Assembly (NCBI RefSeq): GCF_002979455.1
Contig: NZ_PCOU01000010.1
Span: forward strand, 62,001-126,000
Length of the DNA stretch: 64,000 nucleotides
Reading direction: 5' to 3'
DNA from: Chryseobacterium sp. MYb7
Lineage (GTDB): Bacteria; Bacteroidota; Bacteroidia; Flavobacteriales; Weeksellaceae
This document shows, piece after piece, positions 35,392 through 44,550 of this stretch (position 1 is the first letter of the stretch; every line of letters begins with the position of its first letter). The translations under genes and the position numbers were made by a program. The notes under the pieces were generated by a model. That model made no database searches. It was not told the origin of the DNA and worked only from the letters and a program-made list of their open reading frames with translations.

Positions 35392-37509
35392 TTAACCTTT
35401 TGCTTTAGCTATGATTTCTTCAGCAACGTTTTGTGGAGTAGCCTGGTACTTCTCTAATTCCATAGAAGAAGTAGCTCTTCCTGATGAAAGTGTTCTTAGA
35501 GTAGTTACGTATCCAAACATTTCAGAAAGTGGAACAGAACCTTTGATTACAACAGCACCGTTTTTCTCTTCCTGACCACTGATAGTACCTCTTCTTTTGT
35601 TAAGGTCACCAATGATGTTACCCATATATTCTTCCGGAGTTACAACTTCCAGTTTCATAATTGGCTCCATAATTACTGGCTTAGCAGCACGTCCAGCTTC
35701 TTTAAATCCTAATTTAGCAGCCATTTCAAATGAAAGAGCATCAGAATCCACTGCGTGGAAAGATCCATCTTTAAGAGTAACTTTAATACCTTCAACTTCG
35801 AAACCAGCCAATGGACCGTTCTTCATTGCAGCTTTAAATCCTTTTTCAATTGCAGGAACAAATTCTCTAGGAACGTTACCACCTTTGATCTCATTGATGA
35901 ATTCTAAACCAACTTTACCTTCGTCTGCAGGTCCTAGTTCAAATACAATATCAGCAAATTTACCTTTACCACCAGATTGTTTTTTGTAAACTTCTCTGTG
36001 TTGAGCAACTTTTGTTAAGTTTTCTTTGTACTCTACCTGAGGTTGTCCTTGGTTTACTTCAACTTTGAATTCTCTCTTCATACGGTCAACAATGATATCC
36101 AAGTGAAGCTCACCCATACCAGAGATAATCGTTTGTCCAGAAGCTTCGTCAGTTCTAACAGTAAACGTAGGATCTTCTTCAGCCAATTTAGCTAGAGCGT
36201 TACCCATTTTATCCTGGTCAGCTTTAGTTTTAGGCTCAACAGCGATACCAATTACCGGATCAGGGAAAACCATCGATTCAAGAACGATTGGGTTTTTCTC
36301 ATCACACATAGTATCACCAGTTTTGATAGATTTGAATCCAACTGCTGCACCAATATCACCAGCTTCAATATATTCTACTGGATTTTGCTTGTTAGCGTGC
36401 ATCTGATAGATTCTAGAGATTCTTTCTTTATCACCTGAACGAGTGTTCAAGATATAAGAACCAGCATCCAGTCTTCCAGAGTATGCTCTGAAGAATGCTA
36501 ATCTTCCCACGAACGGGTCAGTAGCAATCTTAAATGCTAATGCAGAGAAAGGCTCATCTACAGATGGTTTTCTTGTGATTTCAGCGTCTGTTCTTGGATC
36601 AGTACCTTTGATATCATCTTTATCCAATGGAGAAGGCAAGTATTTACATACTGCATCCAACATAAACTGTACTCCTTTATTCTTAAATGAAGAACCACAA
36701 GTCATTGGGATAATAGATAAATCGATAGTAGCTTTTCTAAGAGCTTCGTTGATTTCTTCTTCAGAGATTGAATCTGGATCTTCGAAGAATTTCTCCATCA
36801 AAGTCTCATCGTAGTCAGCTACAGCTTCTACTAATTTCTCTCTATATTCAAGAACTTCAGCTTTCATGTCTTCAGGAATTGGCACTACTTCGAAAGTAGC
36901 TCCTTGTCCTGCTTCATCCCAGATGATAGCTCTGTTTTTAATTAAGTCAACAACACCTTTGAAATCTTCTTCAGCACCGATTGGTAAAACGATTGGAACT
37001 GCGTTAGATCCTAACATGTCTTTAACCTGGTTTACCACGTTAAGGAAGTCAGCACCTTGTCTGTCCATTTTGTTTACGAATCCCATTCTAGCAACTTTGT
37101 AGTTGTCAGCAAGTCTCCAGTTTGTTTCAGACTGAGGCTCTACTCCATCTACTGCTGAGAATAAGAATACCAATCCATCTAATACTCTTAAAGATCTGTT
37201 TACTTCTACAGTGAAGTCAACGTGTCCCGGTGTATCGATAATGTTGAAGTGGTAAGGTTTAGTGTCTGCAACAGGTTTTCCTTGATCAGTTGGAAAGTTC
37301 CAAGAACAAGTAGTTGCAGCAGAAGTAATAGTAATACCTCTTTCTGCTTCCTGCTCCATCCAGTCCATTGTAGAAGCACCATCGTGAACTTCTCCAATTT
37401 TATGGTTTACACCTGTATAGAATAAGATTCTTTCTGTAGTAGTAGTTTTACCAGCATCAATGTGAGCGGCAATACCAATATTTCTTGTAAATTTAAGATC
37501 TCTACTCAT
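35392..37509 (-). CDS. fusA: Elongation factor G
   Basis: 705 residues; the GTPase that drives translocation. The GTP-binding motifs are complete: [20 protein letters not shown] (about 14-33), [19 protein letters not shown] and VNKMD. Domains II to V follow, with [20 protein letters not shown] in domain II and [18 protein letters not shown] in domain III. Start [20 protein letters not shown] is typical. It lies between rpsG and rpsJ. Confidence 0.98.
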   Translation of the reverse strand: MSRDLKFTRNIGIAAHIDAGKTTTTERILFYTGVNHKIGEVHDGASTMDWMEQEAERGITITSAATTCSWNFPTDQGKPVADTKPYHFNIIDTPGHVDFTVEVNRSLRVLDGLVFLFSAVDGVEPQSETNWRLADNYKVARMGFVNKMDRQGADFLNVVNQVKDMLGSNAVPIVLPIGAEEDFKGVVDLIKNRAIIWDEAGQGATFEVVPIPEDMKAEVLEYREKLVEAVADYDETLMEKFFEDPDSISEEEINEALRKATIDLSIIPMTCGSSFKNKGVQFMLDAVCKYLPSPLDKDDIKGTDPRTDAEITRKPSVDEPFSALAFKIATDPFVGRLAFFRAYSGRLDAGSYILNTRSGDKERISRIYQMHANKQNPVEYIEAGDIGAAVGFKSIKTGDTMCDEKNPIVLESMVFPDPVIGIAVEPKTKADQDKMGNALAKLAEEDPTFTVRTDEASGQTIISGMGELHLDIIVDRMKREFKVEVNQGQPQVEYKENLTKVAQHREVYKKQSGGKGKFADIVFELGPADEGKVGLEFINEIKGGNVPREFVPAIEKGFKAAMKNGPLAGFEVEGIKVTLKDGSFHAVDSDALSFEMAAKLGFKEAGRAAKPVIMEPIMKLEVVTPEEYMGNIIGDLNKRRGTISGQEEKNGAVVIKGSVPLSEMFGYVTTLRTLSSGRATSSMELEKYQATPQNVAEEIIAKAKG

Positions 37510-37515
37510 TTCTAA

Positions 37516-37992
37516 TTAGAATTTAAAGTGTGAGAAAGCTTTGTTAGCTTCCGCCATTTTGTGAGTATCAGATTTCTTTTTGAAAGCAGCACCTTCTTCT
37601 CTTGAAGCAGCTACTACTTCATTAGCTAATTTCAAAGCCATAGACTTATCATTTCTCTTTTTAGAGTAGCTAATTAACCATTTCATTGCCATAGAAATTT
37701 TTCTATCAGCTCTGATTGGCATTGGAATCTGAAAGTTAGCTCCACCTACTCTTCTAGAACGTACTTCTACGTGAGGCATTACATTTGTAAGTGCATCTTT
37801 CCAGATTTCAAGTGCAGTTTTTTCAGTTTCTCCTTTTTTAGTTTCTACGATATCTAATGCATCATAGAAAATTTTGAATGCGATTGACTTCTTACCGTCA
37901 AGCATTAAGTTGTTTACGAATCTCGTTACCAATTGATCATTAAATTTCGGATCTGGTAACAACGGTCTTTTTTTCGCTTTTGTCTTTCTCAT
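37516..37992 (-). CDS. rpsG: 30S ribosomal protein S7
   Basis: 158 residues; [40 protein letters not shown] and [20 protein letters not shown] are S7 hallmarks. S7 starts assembly of the small-subunit head. Gaps: 23 nt after rpsL, 6 nt before fusA. Confidence 0.98.
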   Translation of the reverse strand: MRKTKAKKRPLLPDPKFNDQLVTRFVNNLMLDGKKSIAFKIFYDALDIVETKKGETEKTALEIWKDALTNVMPHVEVRSRRVGGANFQIPMPIRADRKISMAMKWLISYSKKRNDKSMALKLANEVVAASREEGAAFKKKSDTHKMAEANKAFSHFKF

Positions 37993-38015
37993 TGCTTTTG
38001 TACCTTATTTAATGA

Positions 38016-38429
38016 TTATTTTTTCTTTCCTTTTGCAGGAGCAGCAGCTGCTTGTCCTGGTTTAGGTCTCTTAGCTCCGTACTTAGATCTTCTCTGTGTT
38101 CTTCCATTTACACCTGCAGTGTCTAATGCACCTCTTACGATGTGGTAACGTACTCCCGGTAGGTCTTTCACCCTTCCGCCTCTAACCAATACTATCGAGT
38201 GCTCCTGAAGATTGTGTCCTTCGCCCGGGATATAGGCGTTAACTTCTTTACCGTTAGAAAGTCTTACCCTTGCAACTTTTCTAAGTGCAGAGTTTGGTTT
38301 CTTAGGTGTAGTAGTATATACTCTCGTACATACACCACGTCTTTGTGGACAAGAATCTAGGGCAGCCGATTTGCTCTTCTTGGCAAGCGTGGCTCTTCCT
38401 TTTCTTACTAATTGTTGAATAGTAGGCAT
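38016..38429 (-). CDS. rpsL: 30S ribosomal protein S12
   Basis: 137 residues; [40 protein letters not shown] and [20 protein letters not shown]. The lysines corresponding to E. coli Lys42/43 (PKKPNSAL) and the VKDLPG lysine are wild type, so nothing points to streptomycin resistance. An Ala/Lys-rich tail follows the core. First gene of the str operon. Confidence 0.98.
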   Translation of the reverse strand: MPTIQQLVRKGRATLAKKSKSAALDSCPQRRGVCTRVYTTTPKKPNSALRKVARVRLSNGKEVNAYIPGEGHNLQEHSIVLVRGGRVKDLPGVRYHIVRGALDTAGVNGRTQRRSKYGAKRPKPGQAAAAPAKGKKK

Positions 38430-38453
38430 TTAATTGCTTTTTATTTTAGGGTG

Positions 38454-38484
38454 CAAAAATAGTAATATTTTTTTAATCTGCAAA
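38454..38484 (-). promoter_or_regulatory. Promoter of the str operon
   Basis: Minus strand TTTG (38481-38484), 19 nt, TATTTTTG (38454-38461): an exact TTTG-N19-TAnnTTTG promoter, 24 nt upstream of rpsL ATG. Confidence 0.7.
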
Positions 38485-38763
38485 CACTTATATAAAAATT
38501 AAAATCAAATACTTACAGTAAAATACAGCGCGTTTCAATATGATCATCGAAGAAACATAATATATAAAAGGAAAAGAGAACAGGAAAAAAGAATTTTAGC
38601 TTTTAAAAAAGAGTATTAAATAATTATGAAATTTATCTTACTATAAAATTTTTCATTTAAAAACAGATTCACAGCACCTCATCTGATATATCCAAACTAT
38701 ATTTAAAAACTTTCTTATAGTTATGATCTATTAATAATCAGGGGAGTTCGGCACGATATTTCG

Positions 38764-38771
38764 TAAATTTG
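38764..38771 (+). promoter_or_regulatory. dps promoter -7 element
   Basis: TAAATTTG stands 105 nt before the dps ATG. No TTTG is present at the expected -33; instead GTTCGGCACGATATTTCG lies just upstream, so recognition may differ from the housekeeping type. The rest of the 447-base spacer (38485-38750) is AT-rich with nothing recognised. Confidence 0.45.
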
Positions 38772-38772
38772 G

Positions 38773-38851
38773 GAGATACAAAATGATAAACTTATCAATC
38801 ACTATAACAAAGTCTTCTTATACCACCCAATTGAAGCAGTGATTGTATCTC
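38773..38851 (+). other. Structured 5' leader of dps
   Basis: Directly after the -7 element, GAGATACA (38773-38780) is complementary to TGTATCTC (38844-38851), and CAATCAC (38796-38802) to GTGATTG (38839-38845), nested inside with a 2-nt overlap. The leader RNA could fold into a hairpin ending 25 nt before the start codon. Function is inferred only. Confidence 0.45.
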
Positions 38852-38876
38852 ATCTTAAAAAAATAAATATATACAT

Positions 38877-39353
38877 ATGAAAAATGCTAGTATCATTGGC
38901 CTTAAAGAAGCCGATTGCAAAAAGATTTCAGAAAAATTAAATGTACTGTTGGCTAACTATTCTGTATTCTATCAGAACACAAGAGGTTCACACTGGAATA
39001 TCAAAGGAGAGCAATTCTTTACCCTTCATCCGAAGTTTGAGGAATTGTATAACAGCCTTGTATTAAAGATTGATGAAATTGCAGAAAGAATCCTTACGTT
39101 AGGAGCAATTCCTGCACACAACTATTCGGACTATCTAAAAGTAGCAACTATTAAAGAAAGTAAAGAAGTTACTGACGGAACGAAAAGTGTTGAGCAGATT
39201 CTAAGTTCATTCAAAGTCGTAATTGATCTTCAGAGAGAACTTTTAGATATTACTGATGAAGCAGGAGATGAAGGTACAAATTCGCAAATGAGCGACTATA
39301 TTACCGAGCAGGAAAAAGAAGTTTGGATGTATAATTCTTATCTTGGGAAGTAA
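38877..39353 (+). CDS. dps: Dps-family ferritin-like DNA-protecting protein
   Basis: 158 residues. The intersubunit ferroxidase ligands fit the Dps spacing exactly: His39 (SHWNIKG), His51 (LHPKFEEL), Asp66 and Glu70 (KIDEIAER). The protein forms dodecamers that oxidise Fe(II) with peroxide, store iron and protect DNA. It has its own promoter and a long leader. Its last 16 nt overlap the 3' end of the convergent membrane-protein gene, and no terminator follows it; a decayed copy of its 3' end, with a terminator, lies 1.7 kb downstream (41033-41150). Confidence 0.93.
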   Translation: MKNASIIGLKEADCKKISEKLNVLLANYSVFYQNTRGSHWNIKGEQFFTLHPKFEELYNSLVLKIDEIAERILTLGAIPAHNYSDYLKVATIKESKEVTDGTKSVEQILSSFKVVIDLQRELLDITDEAGDEGTNSQMSDYITEQEKEVWMYNSYLGK

Positions 39354-40876
39354 TTATATTTAAACTCTTCTAAACTTTTCCTTAAATAGGGTATGTCACT
39401 TTTTGTAACAGCATAAAAATTGACATACCTTATATGAGGATTTCTGAAATCACTCATTTTCCATTTTCCCACCAAAACCCAATTTTGGGGAATTTGTTTC
39501 CCAAACCATTCTGGATATATTACAGCAATTCGCGCATTTTTACGGTGACTTAATTCCCCCATAAAATAGGAAAAATTATTCCCATCAGGGTTTTTATATT
39601 TGTATTTTGCAACATCTGTACTTCCCAATCCATACATATCTAAAACTTCAATATTTGTAAAATAGGTAATTGCGCCAATATCATTGGCTACAATTGTTTC
39701 AGAATGATAGTACTTTTTTAAAAACTGTGCGAGCTTATATTGATTGTAGTAAAGATTTTTAGAATCAATATATAAAACCGGATGATACCAGTACACTTTG
39801 AATAGTCCGAAAATTACTGAGTAACCAATAAATAAAACAGCAAAAAGCTTAGGAATAGAGAAAACCGAAGTTTTAAAATAAAAATCACAAATTTTAACTC
39901 CAATAAAAAGATAGGCCATCATCAGATAATTTTCATATCTAAATGTCATTATTCCAAAAATGAGCTGTCCATAGGAAGTAAGCAAAATTATGATTGGCAA
40001 TGATTCCATTTCAAGAACTCTTTGAAGTTTTACATTTCTATATCTGGAAAAAGCATACATAAAGTAAAATACACTGAAAGGAAGTAAATATTTGATATAA
40101 TCTATACTCAAAAACTTACTTTTCAACATTGTTATCAAGCTTTCTACATCTGAAACATGAAAATTACTTTTGACAAGTACGGAATTGGGGAAAAACAATC
40201 CTCCCATAAGAAGAGAATATAGTCCATACATAATTATGGGGAAAAATCCGACTAGACCAATCAACAAGCCTTGTCTAAATTTCTTCTGACCTATAAAAAC
40301 AAAAATAACAGCAGAAATAAAGAACACACTTTCAAATCTTACAGCACCGAGAAAAAAAACAACGATTAATACATGCGAGAAAGCCTTCAAATTTCCTGAA
40401 ACTAATTTATTATAAAAAATAAAAAAAAGAACTATTAGAAATATATGAATGGTATGCTCCATTCCTAATATAGAGGAAAGATAAATCATTGCTAATGGCT
40501 GCAATAGAAGAGCAAAAAACAAAGCAAACTTCTTTCCATATTGATGGACAACAAAATTGATCGCGTAAAAACTTGCTAAAACCCCAAACATAAGATTAAT
40601 AAACAAAGGATAATAAGATGAATCCCCAAAAACTTTTATTAAAAGGCTCAAAAAAAAACTATATAAAATAGATGAAGATGCCGGATCAAATGAATTGGAG
40701 TTGATAGAAAATAAAAATTGATCAGCTATATTTTTTGCCACCTCCAAATGAATATAAACATCATCAACAGGATAAAAATAGCCTACACCTTTTGGCAAAG
40801 AAAGAATCTCCGAAACTAAGTAAAAAAAATAGCTTAATAGAAAAACAAAAACACTTATAAATCCGTACTTTTTCAT
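39338..40876 (-). CDS. Multi-spanning membrane protein, GT-C glycosyltransferase-like
   Basis: 512 residues with about eleven predicted membrane helices. The first long loop after helix 1 holds YFYPVDDVYIHLEVAKNIAD, the Asp-Asp type motif expected of GT-C (polyprenyl-phosphate-sugar) transferases, and a soluble C-terminal domain (about 385-512) reads SETIVANDIGAITYFTNIEV and LGSTDVAKYKYKNPDGNNFS. It probably moves a sugar from a lipid carrier on the outer face of the inner membrane; donor and acceptor are unknown. The last few residues (YFPR) are encoded antisense to the end of dps. Very AT-rich; lies alone between the dps gene and a dps remnant, so it may have been acquired. Confidence 0.65.
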   Translation of the reverse strand: MKKYGFISVFVFLLSYFFYLVSEILSLPKGVGYFYPVDDVYIHLEVAKNIADQFLFSINSNSFDPASSSILYSFFLSLLIKVFGDSSYYPLFINLMFGVLASFYAINFVVHQYGKKFALFFALLLQPLAMIYLSSILGMEHTIHIFLIVLFFIFYNKLVSGNLKAFSHVLIVVFFLGAVRFESVFFISAVIFVFIGQKKFRQGLLIGLVGFFPIIMYGLYSLLMGGLFFPNSVLVKSNFHVSDVESLITMLKSKFLSIDYIKYLLPFSVFYFMYAFSRYRNVKLQRVLEMESLPIIILLTSYGQLIFGIMTFRYENYLMMAYLFIGVKICDFYFKTSVFSIPKLFAVLFIGYSVIFGLFKVYWYHPVLYIDSKNLYYNQYKLAQFLKKYYHSETIVANDIGAITYFTNIEVLDMYGLGSTDVAKYKYKNPDGNNFSYFMGELSHRKNARIAVIYPEWFGKQIPQNWVLVGKWKMSDFRNPHIRYVNFYAVTKSDIPYLRKSLEEFKYNYFPR

Positions 40877-41017
40877 TTTACTGCCTAAATATATAGAACA
40901 AAATTAAATTTTTAAATTTTATTACAAAAAAATGGCTGTAATAACCTTTAACTCAATACTCGACAATAATTTTCGTACCCTTACCATTCAAAATATCACT
41001 GTAAAATTATGCATGGG

Positions 41018-41094
41018 TTAAATTATCAAAGGAGCGACCATATTCCGAGCAGGTAAAAGAGGTTTGGATGTATAATTCTTATATTGGAAAATAA
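41018..41094 (+). pseudogene. Remnant of a second dps 3' end
   Basis: Bases 41033-41094 match the last 63 bases of dps (39291-39353) at 56 positions, with six substitutions and one deleted base. The encoded end is SEQVKEVWMYNSYIGK plus stop, against TEQEKEVWMYNSYLGK in dps. The deletion breaks the frame, and upstream similarity fades within about 15 bases, so no functional gene remains. Three of the substitutions are silent. Confidence 0.8.
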
Positions 41095-41123
41095 CATCAT
41101 CCCAAGCATGGAAATATTTCAAA

Positions 41124-41157
41124 AAAATCGCCTTACATTTAAGCGATTTTATTTTTT
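41124..41157 (+). terminator. Terminator after the dps remnant
   Basis: AAAATCGC / GCGATTTT (41124-41150) with an 11-nt loop, followed by ATTTTTTATTTT. It stands 30 nt past the remnant's stop codon and may be the original dps terminator. Confidence 0.7.
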
Positions 41158-41162
41158 ATTTT

Positions 41163-41170
41163 TATATTTG
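41163..41170 (+). promoter_or_regulatory. pncB -7 element
   Basis: TATATTTG, 19 nt before the pncB ATG. A -33 TTTG is not evident. Confidence 0.4.
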
Positions 41171-41189
41171 CGTTAAAATTACACATATT

Positions 41190-42368
41190 ATGAGCAACGT
41201 AAGATTGAACTCTATCCTCGATAATGATTTTTATAAAATAACCATGCAGAATGCTGTGGTAAAGCTATTCCCAAGTTCTATTGTAAAATACGAATTTATC
41301 AACAGGGGAAAACACTACTTTCCGGAAGGATTTGATGTTGCTTTAAGAGAAGCTGTTAATAAAATGGCTGAACTTAAACTTACGAAAGACGAAAAAAAGT
41401 TCATGGCAAGAACATGTCCTTATATAGATCTTCCTTATCTTGATTTTTTAGAAGGCTATCATTATGATCCATCTGAAGTAAAAATTCATCAGGAAGGAGG
41501 AGACCTTTCCGTTACTGTGGAAGGGCTTTGGTACAGAACAATTCTTTGGGAGGTTCCATTGCTGGCACTGATTAGTGAGCTGCATTATGAAATGAACCAC
41601 ATGGAAAGAGATTCCAATGAAGTAGTAATGAGCAAGACCCTTGAAAAAGCAGACTCATTAGCCAGGCTTGGGGTAACGTTTGCCGAGTTCGGAACAAGAA
41701 GAAGACATTCTTATAAGGTACAGAATCTGGTGATGGAAGCTTTAACACAGAAAAAAGAATCTACTTTTATCGGAAGTTCAAATGTTCATTTCGCCATGAA
41801 ATACGGGGTAAAGCCAATCGGAACACACGCTCATGAATGGTTTATGTTCCATGCTGCTGAATATGGATTCAAGATGGCTAATGAAATGGCTCTGGAACAT
41901 TGGGTAGATGTATACAGAGGTGATCTTGGAGTGGCACTGTCTGATACTTATACTACGGATGTGTTCTTCCAGCAGTTTGATAAAAAATTCGCGAAACTTT
42001 TTGACGGTGTACGTCATGATAGTGGTGATGCTTTAGAATTTGCCGATAAAACAATAGCCCACTATCAAAGAAACGGCATCAATCCGATGTTTAAATATAT
42101 TATTTTCTCAGATGCATTAAATCTTGAGAAAGTAGAAGAAATTACCAATTACTGCAGAGGAAAAATTGGGATCTCATTCGGAATTGGAACCAACCTTACG
42201 AATGATGTAGGATTGAAACCAATGAATATCGTGATGAAGCTTATCGGTGTGCAGGCTACCAATAAAGAATGGATTCCTACGGTAAAACTTTCTGATGAAC
42301 ACGGTAAATACACCGGAGACCCAAAAATGATTGAATTAGCCAAAGAATTTTTAAGAATTAAAGATTAG
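41190..42368 (+). CDS. pncB: Nicotinate phosphoribosyltransferase
   Basis: 392 residues; makes nicotinate mononucleotide from nicotinate and PRPP with ATP use, the first step of the Preiss-Handler NAD salvage route. The N-terminal NDFYKITMQNAVVKLFP, the GTRRRHSYKVQNLVMEAL segment with the phosphorylatable His, GSSNVHFAMKYGVKPIGTHA and RHDSGDALEF (PRPP site region) are conserved. Length is usual. Transcribed alone; a short CTCG/CGAG hairpin with eight T follows at 42395-42418. Confidence 0.95.
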   Translation: MSNVRLNSILDNDFYKITMQNAVVKLFPSSIVKYEFINRGKHYFPEGFDVALREAVNKMAELKLTKDEKKFMARTCPYIDLPYLDFLEGYHYDPSEVKIHQEGGDLSVTVEGLWYRTILWEVPLLALISELHYEMNHMERDSNEVVMSKTLEKADSLARLGVTFAEFGTRRRHSYKVQNLVMEALTQKKESTFIGSSNVHFAMKYGVKPIGTHAHEWFMFHAAEYGFKMANEMALEHWVDVYRGDLGVALSDTYTTDVFFQQFDKKFAKLFDGVRHDSGDALEFADKTIAHYQRNGINPMFKYIIFSDALNLEKVEEITNYCRGKIGISFGIGTNLTNDVGLKPMNIVMKLIGVQATNKEWIPTVKLSDEHGKYTGDPKMIELAKEFLRIKD

Positions 42369-42394
42369 TAATCTTATCAGAACAATTATATAAT

Positions 42395-42418
42395 CTCGTC
42401 ATCATCGAGTTTTTTTTA
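42395..42418 (+). terminator. Terminator after pncB
   Basis: Short CTCG-TCATCAT-CGAG stem followed by eight T. Confidence 0.6.
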
Positions 42419-42488
42419 TCATACCATTATTGAAATTTAGTTTTCAGAAATCGATAAGGTTTTGGTATATTTATCAAAATAAAACAAG

Positions 42489-42959
42489 ATGAAATCAAGA
42501 ACATTACTAACGGTATCCCTCCTTATATCAGCACTGTCCTTTGCTCAAGAAAAGAAAGCTGAAAAACCTAAATATAACCAGGAACTGGCCACTTCTTTAG
42601 GAGCTGATCAATATGGAATGAAACCCTATACTATTGTCATGCTGACGACAGGTTCTGCTAAGATTGAAGACAAAGCTAAAATGGGTGAACTTATGAAAGG
42701 CCACATGACCAATATCGGTAAGCTGGCAGATGAAGGTAAAATTGTTGTAGCCGGACCTTTTCTTGAAAAGAATAAAGAAAACTACCGTGGCATGTTTATT
42801 TTCAATACCAAGTCTAAGGAAGAAGCTGAGCAATGGGTAAAAACAGATCCCGCTGTACAAGCTGGAGTCTTTAGTTATGAAATTTTCCCTTGGTATGGTT
42901 CAGCAGCACTGCCTTTGTATCTCAAACATCATGATGAAATCTCAAAAGAAAATCATTAA
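42489..42959 (+). CDS. Secreted YciI-like protein
   Basis: 156 residues with signal peptide MKSRTLLTVSLLISALSFAQ, then a ferredoxin-like YCII domain (about 50-140): YTIVMLTTGSAKIEDKAKMG, LMKGHMTNIGKLADEGKIVV, AGPFLEKNKENYRGMFIF and KEEAEQWVKTDPAVQAGVFS. YciI proteins are usually cytoplasmic, so the export signal is notable; exported variants occur in Bacteroidota. Enzymatic role is unknown. Transcribed alone, ending at a strong terminator. Confidence 0.82.
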   Translation: MKSRTLLTVSLLISALSFAQEKKAEKPKYNQELATSLGADQYGMKPYTIVMLTTGSAKIEDKAKMGELMKGHMTNIGKLADEGKIVVAGPFLEKNKENYRGMFIFNTKSKEEAEQWVKTDPAVQAGVFSYEIFPWYGSAALPLYLKHHDEISKENH

Positions 42960-42967
42960 GAAATAAG

Positions 42968-42993
42968 AAATCCCTCAGTTGAGGGATTTTTTT
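42968..42993. terminator. Bidirectional terminator
   Basis: AAATCCCTCA-GT-TGAGGGATTT followed by TTTTATT, between the convergent YciI-like gene and the GG-leader peptide gene. Confidence 0.85.
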
Positions 42994-42994
42994 A

Positions 42995-43162
42995 TTAATC
43001 AAAACAAATATACGGTTTTCTTGGTGGATAACAGCAATAAGGATTGCTGCAGAATATGTATCCCGCAGGACATCCTCCATCAACAGGTGTTTCACAGACT
43101 AATGCTGCACCACCTAAAACAGTTTTTAGCTCTTTTCTGTTTAAGCTTTTTAAATTTTTCAT
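42995..43162 (-). CDS. GG-leader, six-cysteine peptide (bacteriocin-like)
   Basis: A 55-residue ORF read by eye (ATG 43162, stop 42995). It begins MKNLKSLNRKELKTVLGG, a double-glycine leader like those annotated in Chryseobacterium as 'bacteriocin-like protein', followed by a core of 37 residues with six cysteines (AALVCETPVDGGCPAGYIFC then SNPYCCYPPRKPYICFD). The leader would be cut after GG by a C39-peptidase transporter; none is encoded in this window. Divergent from a similar gene at 43426. Activity is unknown. Confidence 0.75.
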   Translation of the reverse strand: MKNLKSLNRKELKTVLGGAALVCETPVDGGCPAGYIFCSNPYCCYPPRKPYICFD

Positions 43163-43425
43163 GATTAATTTAGTTTAATTTGATTTCCTACTCTTAAGAT
43201 TTTCGGATTCCTCTTTATTATTTCTCTTTGTCTGGAAATAAATATACAATTTATTTTTAAAACTTCTATATTTCAATCAATTATCCATGAATTATATAAA
43301 AATTTTAATAATATTTCTTGTTTTAATGAATTGATTTAATTATTTTAGCTAAACAACAATTCGCCATATCTAATTAATTGTGAGCGAGTTACAATAAACC
43401 AACACCATAATTAAAAATTAATTTC

Positions 43426-43662
43426 ATGAAAAGATTAAACATTACAAAACTTTCAAGAACAGAGCTGAAAGATGTATTCGGAGGAACACTGTATCCGGCA
43501 GAATGTCCCGGAGGATGCCATGGTGAAGGCATGATCAGATGTCCAGACGGCACTACCACGATGACTAATTTTATATGCATGGGAGGAACCTGCCAACCGG
43601 CTGCCATGTGCAAGCCACTTATTCTTGAACCCTTCCCAGATCCGATTATCTTCACTCCATAA
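43426..43662 (+). CDS. GG-leader, six-cysteine peptide (bacteriocin-like)
   Basis: 78 residues. The leader MKRLNITKLSRTELKDVFGG resembles that of the divergent gene at 42995-43162 (K-x-L-x-R-x-E-L-K-x-V-x-GG). The 58-residue core holds six cysteines: TLYPAECPGGCHGEGMIRCP, then CMGGTC and AAMCKPL, and a Pro-rich end. The pair probably forms disulfide-rich secreted peptides. No immunity or modification gene is recognised next to it; the following gene is DUF5995-like. Confidence 0.75.
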   Translation: MKRLNITKLSRTELKDVFGGTLYPAECPGGCHGEGMIRCPDGTTTMTNFICMGGTCQPAAMCKPLILEPFPDPIIFTP

Positions 43663-43680
43663 TCTGAACGAACAATACAT

Positions 43681-43707
43681 AAAGTGAGCTTTCCGGCTCA
43701 CTTTTTT
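43681..43707 (+). terminator. Terminator after GG-leader peptide gene
   Basis: AAGTGAGC / GCTCACTT hairpin with a 6-nt loop and a T run. Confidence 0.8.
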
Positions 43708-43735
43708 AGTATCTTTAAGTAAACAAAAAACTATC

Positions 43736-44491
43736 ATGAAAACCATTGAGGAAGTTCTGAAAAAACTGGATGAAATTATTATCTGGTGCAAAGAAAGCAA
43801 GAGTCCTGCAGGATATTTTGCCTGTACTTATAGAATTATGACAGCACAGGTTCTGAAAGGAATCCAGCAGAAAAAATTTGAAGACAATCCCAGAATGACA
43901 TCTCTTGACATTGCTTTCGCACAAAGGTATCTTCAGGCATGGGAAAGCTACAGCAAAGGAAAAAGATGCACCAACTCTTGGTATACTGCTTTTGAAGCTG
44001 CTAAAAACAAGAATTTATTGATATTGCAGCATATATTTTTGGGTATGAATGCTCACATCAATCTGGATCTGGGAATTTCGGCTGCCACTATAATGCCTTA
44101 CCGGAAGATCAATCCATTGAAAAAAGATTTCGAGAACATTAATAATGTCATTGCTTCCATCAATCAGAATGTGCAGGATTCTCTGAATAAAATCTGTTAT
44201 CCTGTAGATCTTATTGATAAACTCTCTAACGGAAAGGATAATGCTGTACTTGATTTTGCTATTTCCAAAGCAAGAGACACTTCCTGGGCAACAGCAGTGA
44301 TTGCATCCAACACACCGAATTTCCTGAGAGAATCCGTTATTGGCATTGTAGATTATGCTGCCGCAAAAGTTGCTACCCAAATTCTGAGCCCAAAAATCCT
44401 CACTCCCGCTCTTTTAAAAGAACTTAAAAATTGTGAAAGCGGTGATGTGGTAAAAAATATTGAGATTTTGGAGTCTACAAAGAATACGTAA
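43736..44491 (+). CDS. DUF5995-like protein
   Basis: 251 residues, all-helical in appearance, without signal peptide. The block LLILQHIFLGMNAHINLDLG followed by SAATIMPYRKINPLKKDFEN fits the DUF5995 family as I know it, and the HIFLGMNAHINLDL histidines could bind a metal. Function unknown. It has its own terminator on each side, so it is probably transcribed separately from the GG-leader peptide gene. Confidence 0.65.
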   Translation: MKTIEEVLKKLDEIIIWCKESKSPAGYFACTYRIMTAQVLKGIQQKKFEDNPRMTSLDIAFAQRYLQAWESYSKGKRCTNSWYTAFEAAKNKNLLILQHIFLGMNAHINLDLGISAATIMPYRKINPLKKDFENINNVIASINQNVQDSLNKICYPVDLIDKLSNGKDNAVLDFAISKARDTSWATAVIASNTPNFLRESVIGIVDYAAAKVATQILSPKILTPALLKELKNCESGDVVKNIEILESTKNT

Positions 44492-44497
44492 CAAAAA

Positions 44498-44526
44498 GGC
44501 CGGGATCTTCCTCACGGATCCCGGCC
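44498..44526. terminator. Strong GC-rich bidirectional terminator
   Basis: GGCCGGGATC / GATCCCGGCC stem with a 9-nt loop, between convergent genes. Confidence 0.8.
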
Positions 44527-44550
44527 TCATAATGAACAAAATAAAAGAAA

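Noticed and set aside
38746..38763. A sigma-54-like sequence (CGGCACG...TTCG) before dps
   Set aside because: The GG is present, but the invariant GC of the -12 box reads CG, and a TAnnTTTG element lies right beside it; not enough for a call.
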